DNA of 64,000 bases, taken from NCBI GenBank assembly GCA_023474345.1, contig JAMCXS010000009.1, positions 1 through 64,000 of the forward strand. The letters run 5' to 3'. The notes beneath the pieces were generated by a model, which saw only the letters and a program-made list of their open reading frames with translations, had not been told where the DNA came from and ran no database searches. The stretch's first letter is position 1; the number at the start of each line of letters is the position of its first letter. Shown here piece by piece: positions 43,598 to 52,161 of the stretch. A program made the position numbers and the translations under genes. The stretch is from Acidobacteriota bacterium. GTDB taxonomy: Bacteria; Acidobacteriota; Terriglobia; UBA7540.

Positions 43598-44977
43598 CTA
43601 CTGTCGCCTGAGGTTGCTGCTTTTGCGAAATCGCCAGCGGTAGAACATTGCGCCACAGCCGACCGTGATAAGTCCTAGAAACGATTCCTTGGGGCGAAGT
43701 TGAATTGTCGAGATCAGCATGCCTGCGCTCGCAAGGAGAAAAACACCCGGTACCAAGGGGTACCACCAATCGACCGGGCGCAACTTCCGCCAGCCCGGCC
43801 TCTTCCTCAAATGGAAGATGCCGGCGGTGGCAACGGCGGCAAACAGCACCAGCATGACGCCGATGTAGTAAATCAGCGCTTCGAATGTCCCGGTAACGAT
43901 CATGACCGCCGAGGCGACCGTTTGAAAAAGGATTGCCGCCACCGGCGTTCGCCAGCGAGGGTGTACCCGGGCAGCAGAGGCGAAAAAACAGCCATCCTGG
44001 GCCATCGCGTAATAAACCCTCGGGCCAACAATCACCATGGCGCTGACACAGGAAAGCAACGCGGCAGCCATCATCCCGCTAAAAAGCTCGCCGCCCCGTC
44101 CCTGGAAGAGTGCCTTTGCCGCCTCTGATCCCACCGGCAAAACACCCTTCAAACTTTTTAGTGGCAGTGCATAGATGAAGGCGACGTTCGAAACCAGGTA
44201 GAGTACAGCGACGACCAGCGTGCCGGTGACCATCACCAAAGGCAGGGTGCGTTCCGGAGACTGAATTTCTTCCGCCACGTACGTTGCCGCGTTCCAGCCG
44301 CTGTAAGCAAACATCACAAAAGTCAGGGAAACGGCAAATTGCAACGCAAGATTATGGGACGACGCGCGGGTAGTGGTTTCTGCGAAATGATGCCAATGAC
44401 CCTCTCCAACAGAGAAAGCGAGGGTCAGAAAGCCTACCAGTACCAAGAGCTTCAGCCCGGTGAGAAGATTTTGCACATTTGCCGCTAGCTTTAAGCCTAA
44501 GATGTTGACCAGCGCAAAAGCGGCAATCACCCCCACAGCCAGAAGCTGTCCGTTTCCCAGGTGCAACCACCCAAAGCCGGTGGGAAGCTGCTGATTTCGC
44601 GAGCCGGGCGCAAGGGAGGGGAAAAAGAAACTCAGATAGGCCGAAAAGGCTAAGGCTCCGGCCGCAATTGGCGCAGAGAATCCTGCAAAAAATGAGACCC
44701 AGCCGCTCAAGAATCCCCAACCGGGTCCCCAGGCTTCGCGCAGGTAAACATACTCCCCGCCGGAACGAGGGAAATTAACTCCCAGCTCAGCGTAAACCAG
44801 ACATCCTGCCATCGCTACAATGGCGCCCAGAACCCAGATCCCAAGTACCAGCGAGACGCGCCCCAAATCTCCCGCCAGGAATCCGGTGGTCGTAAAGATC
44901 CCGGTACCGATCATGTTGGACACCACTAGTGCCGTAGCGCTCACCAGGGTCAACTCGCGTCGCAGAGGAGTCGGCAT
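43598..44977 (-). CDS. APC-superfamily amino acid permease
   Basis: A 459-residue transporter with about 12 membrane segments. The N-terminal LVVSNMIGTGIFTTTGFL and the GG/E motif (FPRSGGEYVYLREAWGP) are hallmarks of LAT/APC-type amino acid permeases. The start is set at MPTPLRRELTL; 14 in-frame codons upstream look like a leader only. It is likely a proton- or exchange-driven amino acid carrier in the inner membrane. The substrate cannot be told. It lies 110 bases before the M61 peptidase on the same strand, so peptide breakdown and uptake may be linked. Confidence 0.85.
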   Translation of the reverse strand: MPTPLRRELTLVSATALVVSNMIGTGIFTTTGFLAGDLGRVSLVLGIWVLGAIVAMAGCLVYAELGVNFPRSGGEYVYLREAWGPGWGFLSGWVSFFAGFSAPIAAGALAFSAYLSFFFPSLAPGSRNQQLPTGFGWLHLGNGQLLAVGVIAAFALVNILGLKLAANVQNLLTGLKLLVLVGFLTLAFSVGEGHWHHFAETTTRASSHNLALQFAVSLTFVMFAYSGWNAATYVAEEIQSPERTLPLVMVTGTLVVAVLYLVSNVAFIYALPLKSLKGVLPVGSEAAKALFQGRGGELFSGMMAAALLSCVSAMVIVGPRVYYAMAQDGCFFASAARVHPRWRTPVAAILFQTVASAVMIVTGTFEALIYYIGVMLVLFAAVATAGIFHLRKRPGWRKLRPVDWWYPLVPGVFLLASAGMLISTIQLRPKESFLGLITVGCGAMFYRWRFRKSSNLRRQ

Positions 44978-45190
44978 CAGATTTCTCGTTTCCCAGAAAA
45001 TACGGTTCGACCCCATCATACCGGGTCAGGCCTTTAAGGTGTTAGAAGAAGCGAGCCCCGGCTAAAAAAATACAACGCCAGAGCAAGCACCGGGATTTAT
45101 GCAATACCGATAGGGTCAGATAGTCGCATCCATAAGTAGGTACACATCTTTTCCCGTCAGGTAGCGGTACAATATGGATGAAGGTGTAGT

Positions 45191-45970
45191 ATGCGAGCCA
45201 AGTGCCTTTCCAAAAAGGTGGTTTGGTTCGGTTTGGCTTTCCCGCTGTTAATCCCTGCCTTATACCACGCATTGTTCCTTCATGCTGAGACAACAGTTTC
45301 ATCTTCCCTCCAATCGGCCCCTCAAGAATCGGTTTCGCGGCGCAAAGCGAGAGAGCAGATGGTACAAGAGCAGATCGAGCGGCGCGGCGTCCGCGACCGC
45401 CGTGTGCTCGACGCCCTGCGAGCAGTACCCCGTCACCTGTTTGTGCCGGAGGAAATGCAGCAGTATGCCTACCATGACACGCCGCTGCCGATCGGCTATG
45501 GACAGACGATTTCACAGCCTTACATTGTGGGTTTTATGTCAGAAGCGCTGAAGCTGAGGCCGCAGGATCGCGTTCTTGAGATCGGTACGGGGTCGGGCTA
45601 CCAAGCCGCCGTTCTCTCGCTGCTTGTTCGGGAAGTTTATACCATTGAAATTGTCGAGCCGCTCGGAAAGAGCGCGTTAGAGCGATTGCACCTTCTCGGA
45701 TACACGAACGTCAAAGTCCGAATCGGCGATGGATATCAAGGCTGGCCGGAAGCAGCGCCGTTTGACGCGATCATCGTCACCGCAGCTCCCGGTCACATTC
45801 CCCAGCCGCTGCTCGATCAGCTTGCACCGGGTGGGCGGCTGGTCATTCCTGTCGGGAAACACGTTCAGACGTTAGTTCGAGTGTGTCGCACTTCTAAAGG
45901 ATTCCATAGGGAGAGGCTGCTCCCGGTTCGCTTTGTTCCCATGATTGGCGAGGTGGAGCATCAGGACTAA
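45191..45970 (+). CDS. pcm: protein-L-isoaspartate O-methyltransferase with signal/anchor
   Basis: A 259-residue PCMT. The SAM motif VLEIGTGSGYQAAVLS, the substrate loop YGQTISQPYIVGFM and DAIIVTAAPGHIP are intact. In front lies a hydrophobic N-terminal segment (VVWFGLAFPLLIPALYHALFL) that the cytoplasmic enzyme lacks. It methylates isoaspartyl residues for repair. The added segment suggests an exported or membrane-anchored form, which is odd because SAM is cytoplasmic. AAGGTGT precedes the ATG. Confidence 0.87.
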   Translation: MRAKCLSKKVVWFGLAFPLLIPALYHALFLHAETTVSSSLQSAPQESVSRRKAREQMVQEQIERRGVRDRRVLDALRAVPRHLFVPEEMQQYAYHDTPLPIGYGQTISQPYIVGFMSEALKLRPQDRVLEIGTGSGYQAAVLSLLVREVYTIEIVEPLGKSALERLHLLGYTNVKVRIGDGYQGWPEAAPFDAIIVTAAPGHIPQPLLDQLAPGGRLVIPVGKHVQTLVRVCRTSKGFHRERLLPVRFVPMIGEVEHQD

Positions 45971-46044
45971 TGCCGCCAAAAATCCAAACGTCTAAGCCGC
46001 CCGTCGCTATTTCTTGACAACTTCCGGGTAAACAACTCGGAGCC

Positions 46045-46125
46045 GGTCATTCTGAGGGAACCAAAGGATCTGGATCTTCCGTTATTCAATATGACAAGCC
46101 TGTTCCTCGCTTCGCTCGGAACGAC
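46045..46125. repeat. degenerate dispersed-repeat element
   Basis: GTCATTCTGAG (46045) and the inverted GTTCCTCGCTTCGCTCGGAAC (46103-46123) resemble the GTCATTCTGAGCGAAGCG-type repeats common in intergenic DNA of many bacteria. It sits between convergent pcm and dapF. Confidence 0.4.
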
Positions 46126-46168
46126 CGCGAAGGGTTCGGCATGACGACATCGGCTTTTCGCAATTCTG

Positions 46169-47041
46169 TTAAATGGCCGAAAAGTATTCACCGCGCGCGA
46201 TGATTTCGGCCGGGCCCGTAAGAAGCACCTCGCTGTCCTTGGGCCAGGAAACCTCCAGCGTACCGGCAAGCGTACGGACTTTTACGGTTCGCCGGGTCAG
46301 GCGGTTCAATATGCAGGCGACCACAGCGCCGCAGGAACCGGTCCCTGAAGACATCGTTTTTCCTACGCCGCGCTCCCAGTAGCGAACCTCAATCTCACCT
46401 TTCGAAATCACCCGCACAAACTCCACATTGGTGCGGTTCGGGAAAAGAGGATTGTGCTCGATTTCCTGGCCTATGGCGGGCCACGGCGTGGTAGAGAAAT
46501 CAGAAACAAAAATCGAGCAGTGAGGGTTTCCCATGGACGTTATGGTAGCGGCTAGAATGCCCTGCTGGGTGCGAAGCGGGAAGGCGACCACAGGCACCGG
46601 ATGACTTCCGGCCACAAAGGGAATACGGTCTGGCTCAAGAATAGGCTTACCCATATTTACCCGGAAGATCCACTTCCCCTTTTCAGTTTCGCGCTTTGAG
46701 GAAACCGGTTCCAGGATTTTGACTCCGGCACTTGTCTCGACCCGGAGTACGCGCTGGCGACGCTTCTCGGCCATCAAGGCCGCGCCCGCGCACCGGATGC
46801 CGTTGCCGGACATTTCCGCTTCACTGCCGTCAGCATTAAAGAAGCGCACTCTGGCGTGATTCTTCGTGTCCAGCGGTTTCAGCAGGGCCAGGAGGCCGTC
46901 AGCTCCGACCCCGGTGTGACGGTCCGTAATTGCACGCGCAAACTTCGCGAGGTCGCGGGGAAGATGGCGGCCGTCGGCAATGATGAAGTCGTTACCCAAG
47001 CCGTGATATTTTGCAAAGGCAATGTTTTTTTTGTTCGACAT
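46169..47041 (-). CDS. dapF: diaminopimelate epimerase-family protein, Ser/Ser variant
   Basis: A 290-residue DapF fold. KYHGLGNDF, MGNPHCSIF, NRTNVEFV and the RYWERGVGKT segment match the family. The two catalytic positions, Cys in normal enzymes, are S78 (EAEMSGNGIRC) and S232 (MSSGTGSC). The start is at MSNKKN, 21 codons inside the longest frame. The usual reaction is LL- to meso-diaminopimelate for lysine and peptidoglycan. With both Cys replaced, activity or substrate may differ. dapA lies 15 kb away, not in the same unit. Confidence 0.8.
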   Translation of the reverse strand: MSNKKNIAFAKYHGLGNDFIIADGRHLPRDLAKFARAITDRHTGVGADGLLALLKPLDTKNHARVRFFNADGSEAEMSGNGIRCAGAALMAEKRRQRVLRVETSAGVKILEPVSSKRETEKGKWIFRVNMGKPILEPDRIPFVAGSHPVPVVAFPLRTQQGILAATITSMGNPHCSIFVSDFSTTPWPAIGQEIEHNPLFPNRTNVEFVRVISKGEIEVRYWERGVGKTMSSGTGSCGAVVACILNRLTRRTVKVRTLAGTLEVSWPKDSEVLLTGPAEIIARGEYFSAI

Positions 47042-47126
47042 GGTTAAAATCCTGTGCAGCCAAGTCAGGTAGTTTCGCGTCAAGTGATGCAGAGGGTCAA
47101 GCAAAATCTATGCAGGCAGCAACTTA

Positions 47127-48719
47127 TCACGGCTTGCGCCGGTAGATTGTGATGCTTTGCTGTCTCGGGAATGCTTTGTGGTACACCGGTTCGAAATCGT
47201 TAAAGGAATGGGGGTAGGCACGCATGAGCATATCGATAGGATCGCCGGTTCCTCGAACGATCCATTCCACCCATTTCTGCGGTCCTTGAGGTAGTTGCAG
47301 CCAGTACCTTCGATTGCTCGCGTCCAGAATCTTCCGATACGGAATTCCCAAGCTGGGTGCAACACATACCCATTCTCCGGATTGCATCAGAATAGTCTTG
47401 CCTTCGTAATGACGGCTGAAGAAGCGAATCAACGCCTGGTCAGCCGGCGACTTGCAGGGAGTATTGAGAATGGTTTCCTTTACCACGGGCAGGCCGCGCG
47501 TGCCCTTGCGCACCATCGCAAACCCCTGGGCCCCCAAGATCAGGAGGCACCCGGCAAGCAAGCCCATACGAATCTTCCGCGGCAGCGCGGATGAAAGCAG
47601 AAAGGAAGGCAGCAGCGCTATCGCCGGCAACATTTCCAGCCCATAGCGCAGATTGTAGTAGGAATAGGGCAGGAGAGTAGGAACGTAAAGCCCCACGGCT
47701 GCGCTTGCCATGGCCTGCACGTAAAAGGGAAGCGGAACGAGGAGCAGCAAGGCAGCAGCGCGCTTGGAGCGCAGGTGATGGTCAACCGCCCAAGCCACCA
47801 GGCCGAGAGCCGCAAGCTCCAACGACCACGGGCCAATCACCAGCTTTAGGTCTTCCAGGTAATAGCGCGCGGAAACCAGAAAGCTTCCGTCGGTCGGATA
47901 ACGAAAGGCGGTGGTGGCAACCTGGTGGGCGTAAATGGCCTGCGCGGATTCCGGACCGTTATAGAATTCCAGGGGATTGCCAAAACGATAGGCGTTGTGC
48001 AATATCCACAGCAGCGGCCCAGCGCCTGCGATCAGCGAAAACAGCAGCGCACGATGAAAACGCTTCGGCCAGGAATCCTTTCTGGCCAGAAGCACAAACA
48101 TCGCCGCGAAGGGCAGCACGTACCACTCATCGTAACGCGTCATAGTACCCAGAAAAGCCGCCAGGGCCGATCCTATCACCCAGCGCGTCTGGCCGCTCAC
48201 GTGGAAACGAAACAAAAAGTAAACCGTAACGACGCTCCACAGAATGGCGAGCGGTTCGGTCATGGGGGTGCTCACCAGGAAGAGCATGTTAGGACAAAGT
48301 AAGACGCCGGCCAGTACCACAAACCCCGCGGCGATGTTGCCATTCATTTCCAGTCCCAGGCGGAACAAGAACCATGCGGCGCCACAAAAGGCGATGATTG
48401 AGACTATGCTTCCTGCGAGCCCCGTACGCCACAGGTGATTGTTGACTGCCAGAGGCGCAGCCAGAAGGTGGAACAAGGGGAGCCAGACGCTGCCGATTTG
48501 CGCCATGCCGGGAGTGAGGGAATCGAAAATTCGCCGCGCGCCTTCCATGTGGGCGAGGGCGTCGCCGTAAAGATCCGTCAATCCCCGCGTGTAGAACCAG
48601 GCGAGGCTTCCAAAGGCGATCGCGAGAATAATGCCCCATGCGGCAATCGTCACGCGGAGAGAAAGAACGGGTTTGGACGGCGGCGAGGAAGTGACGGTGC
48701 CCGGCCGGTCAGACATCAA
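47127..48719 (-). CDS. GT-C membrane glycosyltransferase (GT39-like)
   Basis: A 530-residue protein with about ten membrane segments. An early luminal acidic loop follows the first helix (YGDALAHMEGARRIFDSL), as in GT-C enzymes of the ArnT/Pmt type that use polyprenyl-linked sugars. A C-terminal soluble part of about 110 residues follows. It would transfer sugars on the periplasmic side. Its start overlaps the PfkB kinase stop by 11 bases, so these are one unit. Donor and acceptor are unknown. Confidence 0.75.
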   Translation of the reverse strand: MMSDRPGTVTSSPPSKPVLSLRVTIAAWGIILAIAFGSLAWFYTRGLTDLYGDALAHMEGARRIFDSLTPGMAQIGSVWLPLFHLLAAPLAVNNHLWRTGLAGSIVSIIAFCGAAWFLFRLGLEMNGNIAAGFVVLAGVLLCPNMLFLVSTPMTEPLAILWSVVTVYFLFRFHVSGQTRWVIGSALAAFLGTMTRYDEWYVLPFAAMFVLLARKDSWPKRFHRALLFSLIAGAGPLLWILHNAYRFGNPLEFYNGPESAQAIYAHQVATTAFRYPTDGSFLVSARYYLEDLKLVIGPWSLELAALGLVAWAVDHHLRSKRAAALLLLVPLPFYVQAMASAAVGLYVPTLLPYSYYNLRYGLEMLPAIALLPSFLLSSALPRKIRMGLLAGCLLILGAQGFAMVRKGTRGLPVVKETILNTPCKSPADQALIRFFSRHYEGKTILMQSGEWVCVAPSLGIPYRKILDASNRRYWLQLPQGPQKWVEWIVRGTGDPIDMLMRAYPHSFNDFEPVYHKAFPRQQSITIYRRKP

Positions 48720-49614
48720 GTTGGGTTAAGCGCATAAAGTCGTGCATGCGCGCTTCGATTGCCTGGGGCGTCAGCCCCAGGAGACGTTGGAGACCAAATT
48801 CTTCCACGGCAAAACTGGCCATCACAGAGCCGTAGGCCACGGCGCGCCGCAGATTGGCTTCGGAAAAATCGCCAGCCTTGGCAAGATACCCCATGAAGCC
48901 GCCCGCAAACGAATCCCCCGCGCCAGTGGGGTCTTTGAATTCTTCCAGCATGAAGGCGGGCGTGGAGAAAATCGATCCGTTGTTAAAAAGGGCTACGCCG
49001 TATTCGCCGCGTTTTATGACCACGATGCGGGGGCCCATTTTTTGGATTTCCGTTGCCGCTTGTCGCAGGTTCTGGCGGCCCGAGAGCATGCGTGCTTCGC
49101 CTTCGTTCACCACGACAGCATCGACAGCGGCGAGCGTTTCTTTCAATTCTTTAAGGCTGCCTTCTATCCAATAGTTCATTGAGTCACAGGCAACCAGGCG
49201 CGCCTGCGGAAGCTGGCGCCGAACGTGGAGTTGCAGACGGGGATCGATGTTCCCCAGAAACACAAACTCGCTCGAAGCGTGCGAGGGCAGAATCTTGGGA
49301 GTAAATTTTTCGAAGACGTTAAGATGGACGGCCAGCGTTCGCGCTTCATTCATGTCGCCTGCGTATTCGCCCCGCCAGCGAAAGGTTTTTCCCGGGGCAC
49401 GTTCCAGACCGCTGGTTTCAATCGAGCGCAACCGGAATACTTCAAGGTGTTCATCGCTGAAATCGTCGCCGACCACGGCAACCACCTTAACCGGCCCAAA
49501 CCAGCTTGCCGCAACGGAAAAAAAGGTTGCCGATCCGCCTAGAATCCCATCAACTTCACCATGTGGGGTACGAATTGAATCAAAAGCCACAGAACCGACT
49601 ACCAAAAGCGACAT
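48709..49614 (-). CDS. PfkB-family carbohydrate or nucleoside kinase
   Basis: A 301-residue ribokinase-like enzyme. The N-terminal GGSATFFSVAA and the C-terminal anion-hole/catalytic signature DPTGAGDSFAGGF are intact. It lies 45 bases after the MTA phosphorylase gene and overlaps the glycosyltransferase gene. By position it might act on a sugar or nucleoside released by the phosphorylase; this is only inference. The substrate loop has no diagnostic motif I recognise. Confidence 0.85.
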   Translation of the reverse strand: MSLLVVGSVAFDSIRTPHGEVDGILGGSATFFSVAASWFGPVKVVAVVGDDFSDEHLEVFRLRSIETSGLERAPGKTFRWRGEYAGDMNEARTLAVHLNVFEKFTPKILPSHASSEFVFLGNIDPRLQLHVRRQLPQARLVACDSMNYWIEGSLKELKETLAAVDAVVVNEGEARMLSGRQNLRQAATEIQKMGPRIVVIKRGEYGVALFNNGSIFSTPAFMLEEFKDPTGAGDSFAGGFMGYLAKAGDFSEANLRRAVAYGSVMASFAVEEFGLQRLLGLTPQAIEARMHDFMRLTQLDV

Positions 49615-49659
49615 TAGAACCTGCCTTTGCTTCGTTTAGATATAAAAACGTTTTTAAGT

Positions 49660-50523
49660 TTACTTGAGATATTTCCCAATGAGCAAGCTTAACCTCTTTT
49701 TCGTTTGGGCTGGTATTTTGCGGCGGTCGGTCAGGATGGCGTGGGCCAGCGCCGAGCCGCACTTGCAGTTCCTTTCCTTCGGCAGATACGCAAGGCTGCC
49801 CCGCAGAATGGTCTGCGCGTTTGCTACGTTACGGTTGAGGTACTCGATTACCTGACTGACGGTAACTGCCTCATGTGCGGGATGCCAGCAGTCGTAATCT
49901 GTGACCATCGCCAGCGTTGCGTAGCAAATTTCCGCTTCCCGCGCAAGCTTGGCTTCCTGCAGGTTTGTCATCCCAATAACGTCTATTCCCCACGCTCGAT
50001 AAGTGTTGGATTCCGCCTTGGTAGAAAAGGCCGGACCCTCCATACAAACGTAAGTTCCGCCCTGATGGGTTGTGACGCCGGCTTCGGCAGACGCCTTCGC
50101 CAGCGCTTCAACCACCGTTGGGCACATCGGTTCAGCGAAACCGATGTGTGCGACGATGCCGCGATCGAAGAAGGTAGAGACCCGCCCGCGCGTGCGGTCA
50201 AAGAACTGCGATGGCAGCACCATATCCATGGGCCGAAAATCTTCCCGCAGCGATCCCACGGCGCTGACGGATAGAATCCGTTCGACCCCCAGTTTTTTCA
50301 TGCCGTAAATGTTGGCGCGAAAATTAATTTCTGAAGGGCTGATGACATGCCCGCGCCCATGCCGCGCCAGAAATGCCACGCGCCGGCCCTCCAGGACGCC
50401 CAAACGAAACGCGTCCGAAGGCTTGCCGAAAGGAGTAGCGACACGGACCTCCCGGACACCGGTGAGACCGGCCATTTCGTAGAGCCCGCTGCCACCAATG
50501 ATTCCGATTTCTGCTTGAGCCAC
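49660..50523 (-). CDS. mtnP: S-methyl-5'-thioadenosine phosphorylase
   Basis: A 287-residue phosphorylase of the MTAP/PNP family. [48 protein letters not shown] and the purine-site [10 protein letters not shown] are present. It cleaves MTA with phosphate to adenine and 5-methylthioribose-1-phosphate in methionine salvage. The start is GTG at 50523 with GGAGG 7 bases upstream. No other mtn genes are in the window. A general purine nucleoside phosphorylase is the alternative. Confidence 0.9.
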   Translation of the reverse strand: MAQAEIGIIGGSGLYEMAGLTGVREVRVATPFGKPSDAFRLGVLEGRRVAFLARHGRGHVISPSEINFRANIYGMKKLGVERILSVSAVGSLREDFRPMDMVLPSQFFDRTRGRVSTFFDRGIVAHIGFAEPMCPTVVEALAKASAEAGVTTHQGGTYVCMEGPAFSTKAESNTYRAWGIDVIGMTNLQEAKLAREAEICYATLAMVTDYDCWHPAHEAVTVSQVIEYLNRNVANAQTILRGSLAYLPKERNCKCGSALAHAILTDRRKIPAQTKKRLSLLIGKYLK

Positions 50524-50680
50524 TCTTTATCCTCCGTTCACCGCACCTGATATCACTGAATGCCGCAGAGCATTTTCCCTTACCATGGCCTGGCGATAAG
50601 TGCTGCCTGCCTGAGCGGCAAAGGCCGCAGGTCACAGGCCCGATGCCCCCTTGTCACTGTCACTGTATATTTTGCAGGCA

Positions 50681-51517
50681 TCAGTCAATGCTTGTCACCG
50701 GCTGAAATTCGAACTTGCCATCCTGGTCCTTCAGCCTTCCCCACGTAAACTGCGGGTCGTGCGGGAAGACCACCAGCGCTTGCTCGTCGGCCAGCCGAGG
50801 CAAGAGCTGCTTTCTCGACGCCAGGGTATCCATCGGGTAAAGATCAAACGCCATGATCCAGGGATACGGAAGGTGCACATGAGTGGGTACCAGGTCTGAG
50901 ACGAAGCATGCGCACGATCCGTTAGATTCCACCCAAACACATTGCATGTCGTGAGTGTGGCCGGGAGCAAGCTCGACCCGAATGCCCGGAACGATTTCGC
51001 AAGAACCCTCAACAAGATCAGTCTGCGATTTTGCCGGGGCAAAGAACTCTTCCACATAACTGGCGCGATCACGTTCGTTCGGATGCAAAGCATGCTCCCA
51101 CTCGCCCCGCTGCACAACATAGCGCGCTCGGGGGAAAGTGGGAACGATCCGGGAGCCATCCCGCCGCGTGTTCCATCCGCAATGGTCGAAGTGGAGATGA
51201 GTGTTTATGACCACATCGATATCTTGAGGGGTGAGGCCATGCCGAACCAACTCCCCTGGGAGATGGCTTGAGTGATTGATGGCGTAGATTTCCGCGTGTT
51301 TGGCGTCAAACTTTTCGCCAATTCCAGTCTCGACTAAAACATTGTGCCGTCCTGTCCGAACCAGCAGGCAAGTCAGCGCCAGCCGCACGCGGTTTCGCGC
51401 GTCAGCGGGTATCTTCCTTTCCCATAGGGGCTTCGGCACGACGCCAAACATTTGTCCGCCATCCAGGGCAAATGTTCCATCTGACAGCGCGTCTATTTCA
51501 AAGTCGCCCAGTTTCAT
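50681..51517 (-). CDS. MBL-fold hydrolase, lactonase-like
   Basis: A 278-residue MBL-fold protein. The metal motif NTHLHFDHCGWN, then PGHTHDMQCV and FPHDPQ supply the ligands. The layout, with a long N-terminal beta part and TRDGSRIVPTFP-type loop after the motif, resembles quorum-quenching lactonases and related hydrolases. It overlaps the methylmalonyl-CoA epimerase gene by four bases (ATGA), so the two are co-translated. The substrate is unknown. Confidence 0.78.
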   Translation of the reverse strand: MKLGDFEIDALSDGTFALDGGQMFGVVPKPLWERKIPADARNRVRLALTCLLVRTGRHNVLVETGIGEKFDAKHAEIYAINHSSHLPGELVRHGLTPQDIDVVINTHLHFDHCGWNTRRDGSRIVPTFPRARYVVQRGEWEHALHPNERDRASYVEEFFAPAKSQTDLVEGSCEIVPGIRVELAPGHTHDMQCVWVESNGSCACFVSDLVPTHVHLPYPWIMAFDLYPMDTLASRKQLLPRLADEQALVVFPHDPQFTWGRLKDQDGKFEFQPVTSID

Positions 51518-51951
51518 TTCCTTCCAGTTTCCTGTCCTGGCTGCGGTTGCCCCGACCCGTGTTCTTCAAGCAACTCGATCAGAATCCCAGCCGTGCTTGC
51601 CGGATGAAGGAATGCCACTGATTCATTACCGGCTCCGCGGCGTGGATTACGATCAATCAGACGGATGCCGCAACGGTGGAGATTATCGAGGGTTTCCTGC
51701 AAGTTTTCCACTGTCAGCGTCAGATGATGGATCCCCGGCCCACGCTTGCCAATGAAACGAGCGACCGGCGAGTCCGGCGAACTTGGCTCCAAAAGTTCGA
51801 TGCGGCTTTCTGCTACCTGGAAAATTGTTGCGCGGACCTTTTGATCCTCGACGGTCTCGTGCGAGGCGGGCGGCAGGCCCAGTAAGAGTTCGAACACCGG
51901 CACGGCCTTCTCAAGCGATTCTACAGCAATTCCCACATGATGAATTCGCAT
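51514..51951 (-). CDS. mce: methylmalonyl-CoA epimerase
   Basis: A 145-residue vicinal-oxygen-chelate protein. HHVGIAVESLEKAVPVFELLLG, the metal Glu in RIELLEP, GPGIHHLTLTVENL and ILIELLEEH provide the metal site. It interconverts the two methylmalonyl-CoA epimers in propionate and branched-chain catabolism. meaB and an acyl-CoA dehydrogenase lie upstream on the same strand, separated by the GH79 gene, which supports the assignment. Confidence 0.88.
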   Translation of the reverse strand: MRIHHVGIAVESLEKAVPVFELLLGLPPASHETVEDQKVRATIFQVAESRIELLEPSSPDSPVARFIGKRGPGIHHLTLTVENLQETLDNLHRCGIRLIDRNPRRGAGNESVAFLHPASTAGILIELLEEHGSGQPQPGQETGRK

Positions 51952-52161
51952 TCCTTCATCCTACCCGAATCGGGCCAATATTCCTGGAGTTATTCCCCTT
52001 CCTGAAGCCCGGCAAACAATTGCCAGGCACAGCACGATAAGGTGACAGTTTCTCCCCACAGAGGTACAGTTTCAGTCATGCTGCGAATGCTCTCAGCCAC
52101 CGCTTCGTAATCGCCGTTCCCTATTATGGCAAACGGGACGCGAGCGAGTGGAACGCCGCGT

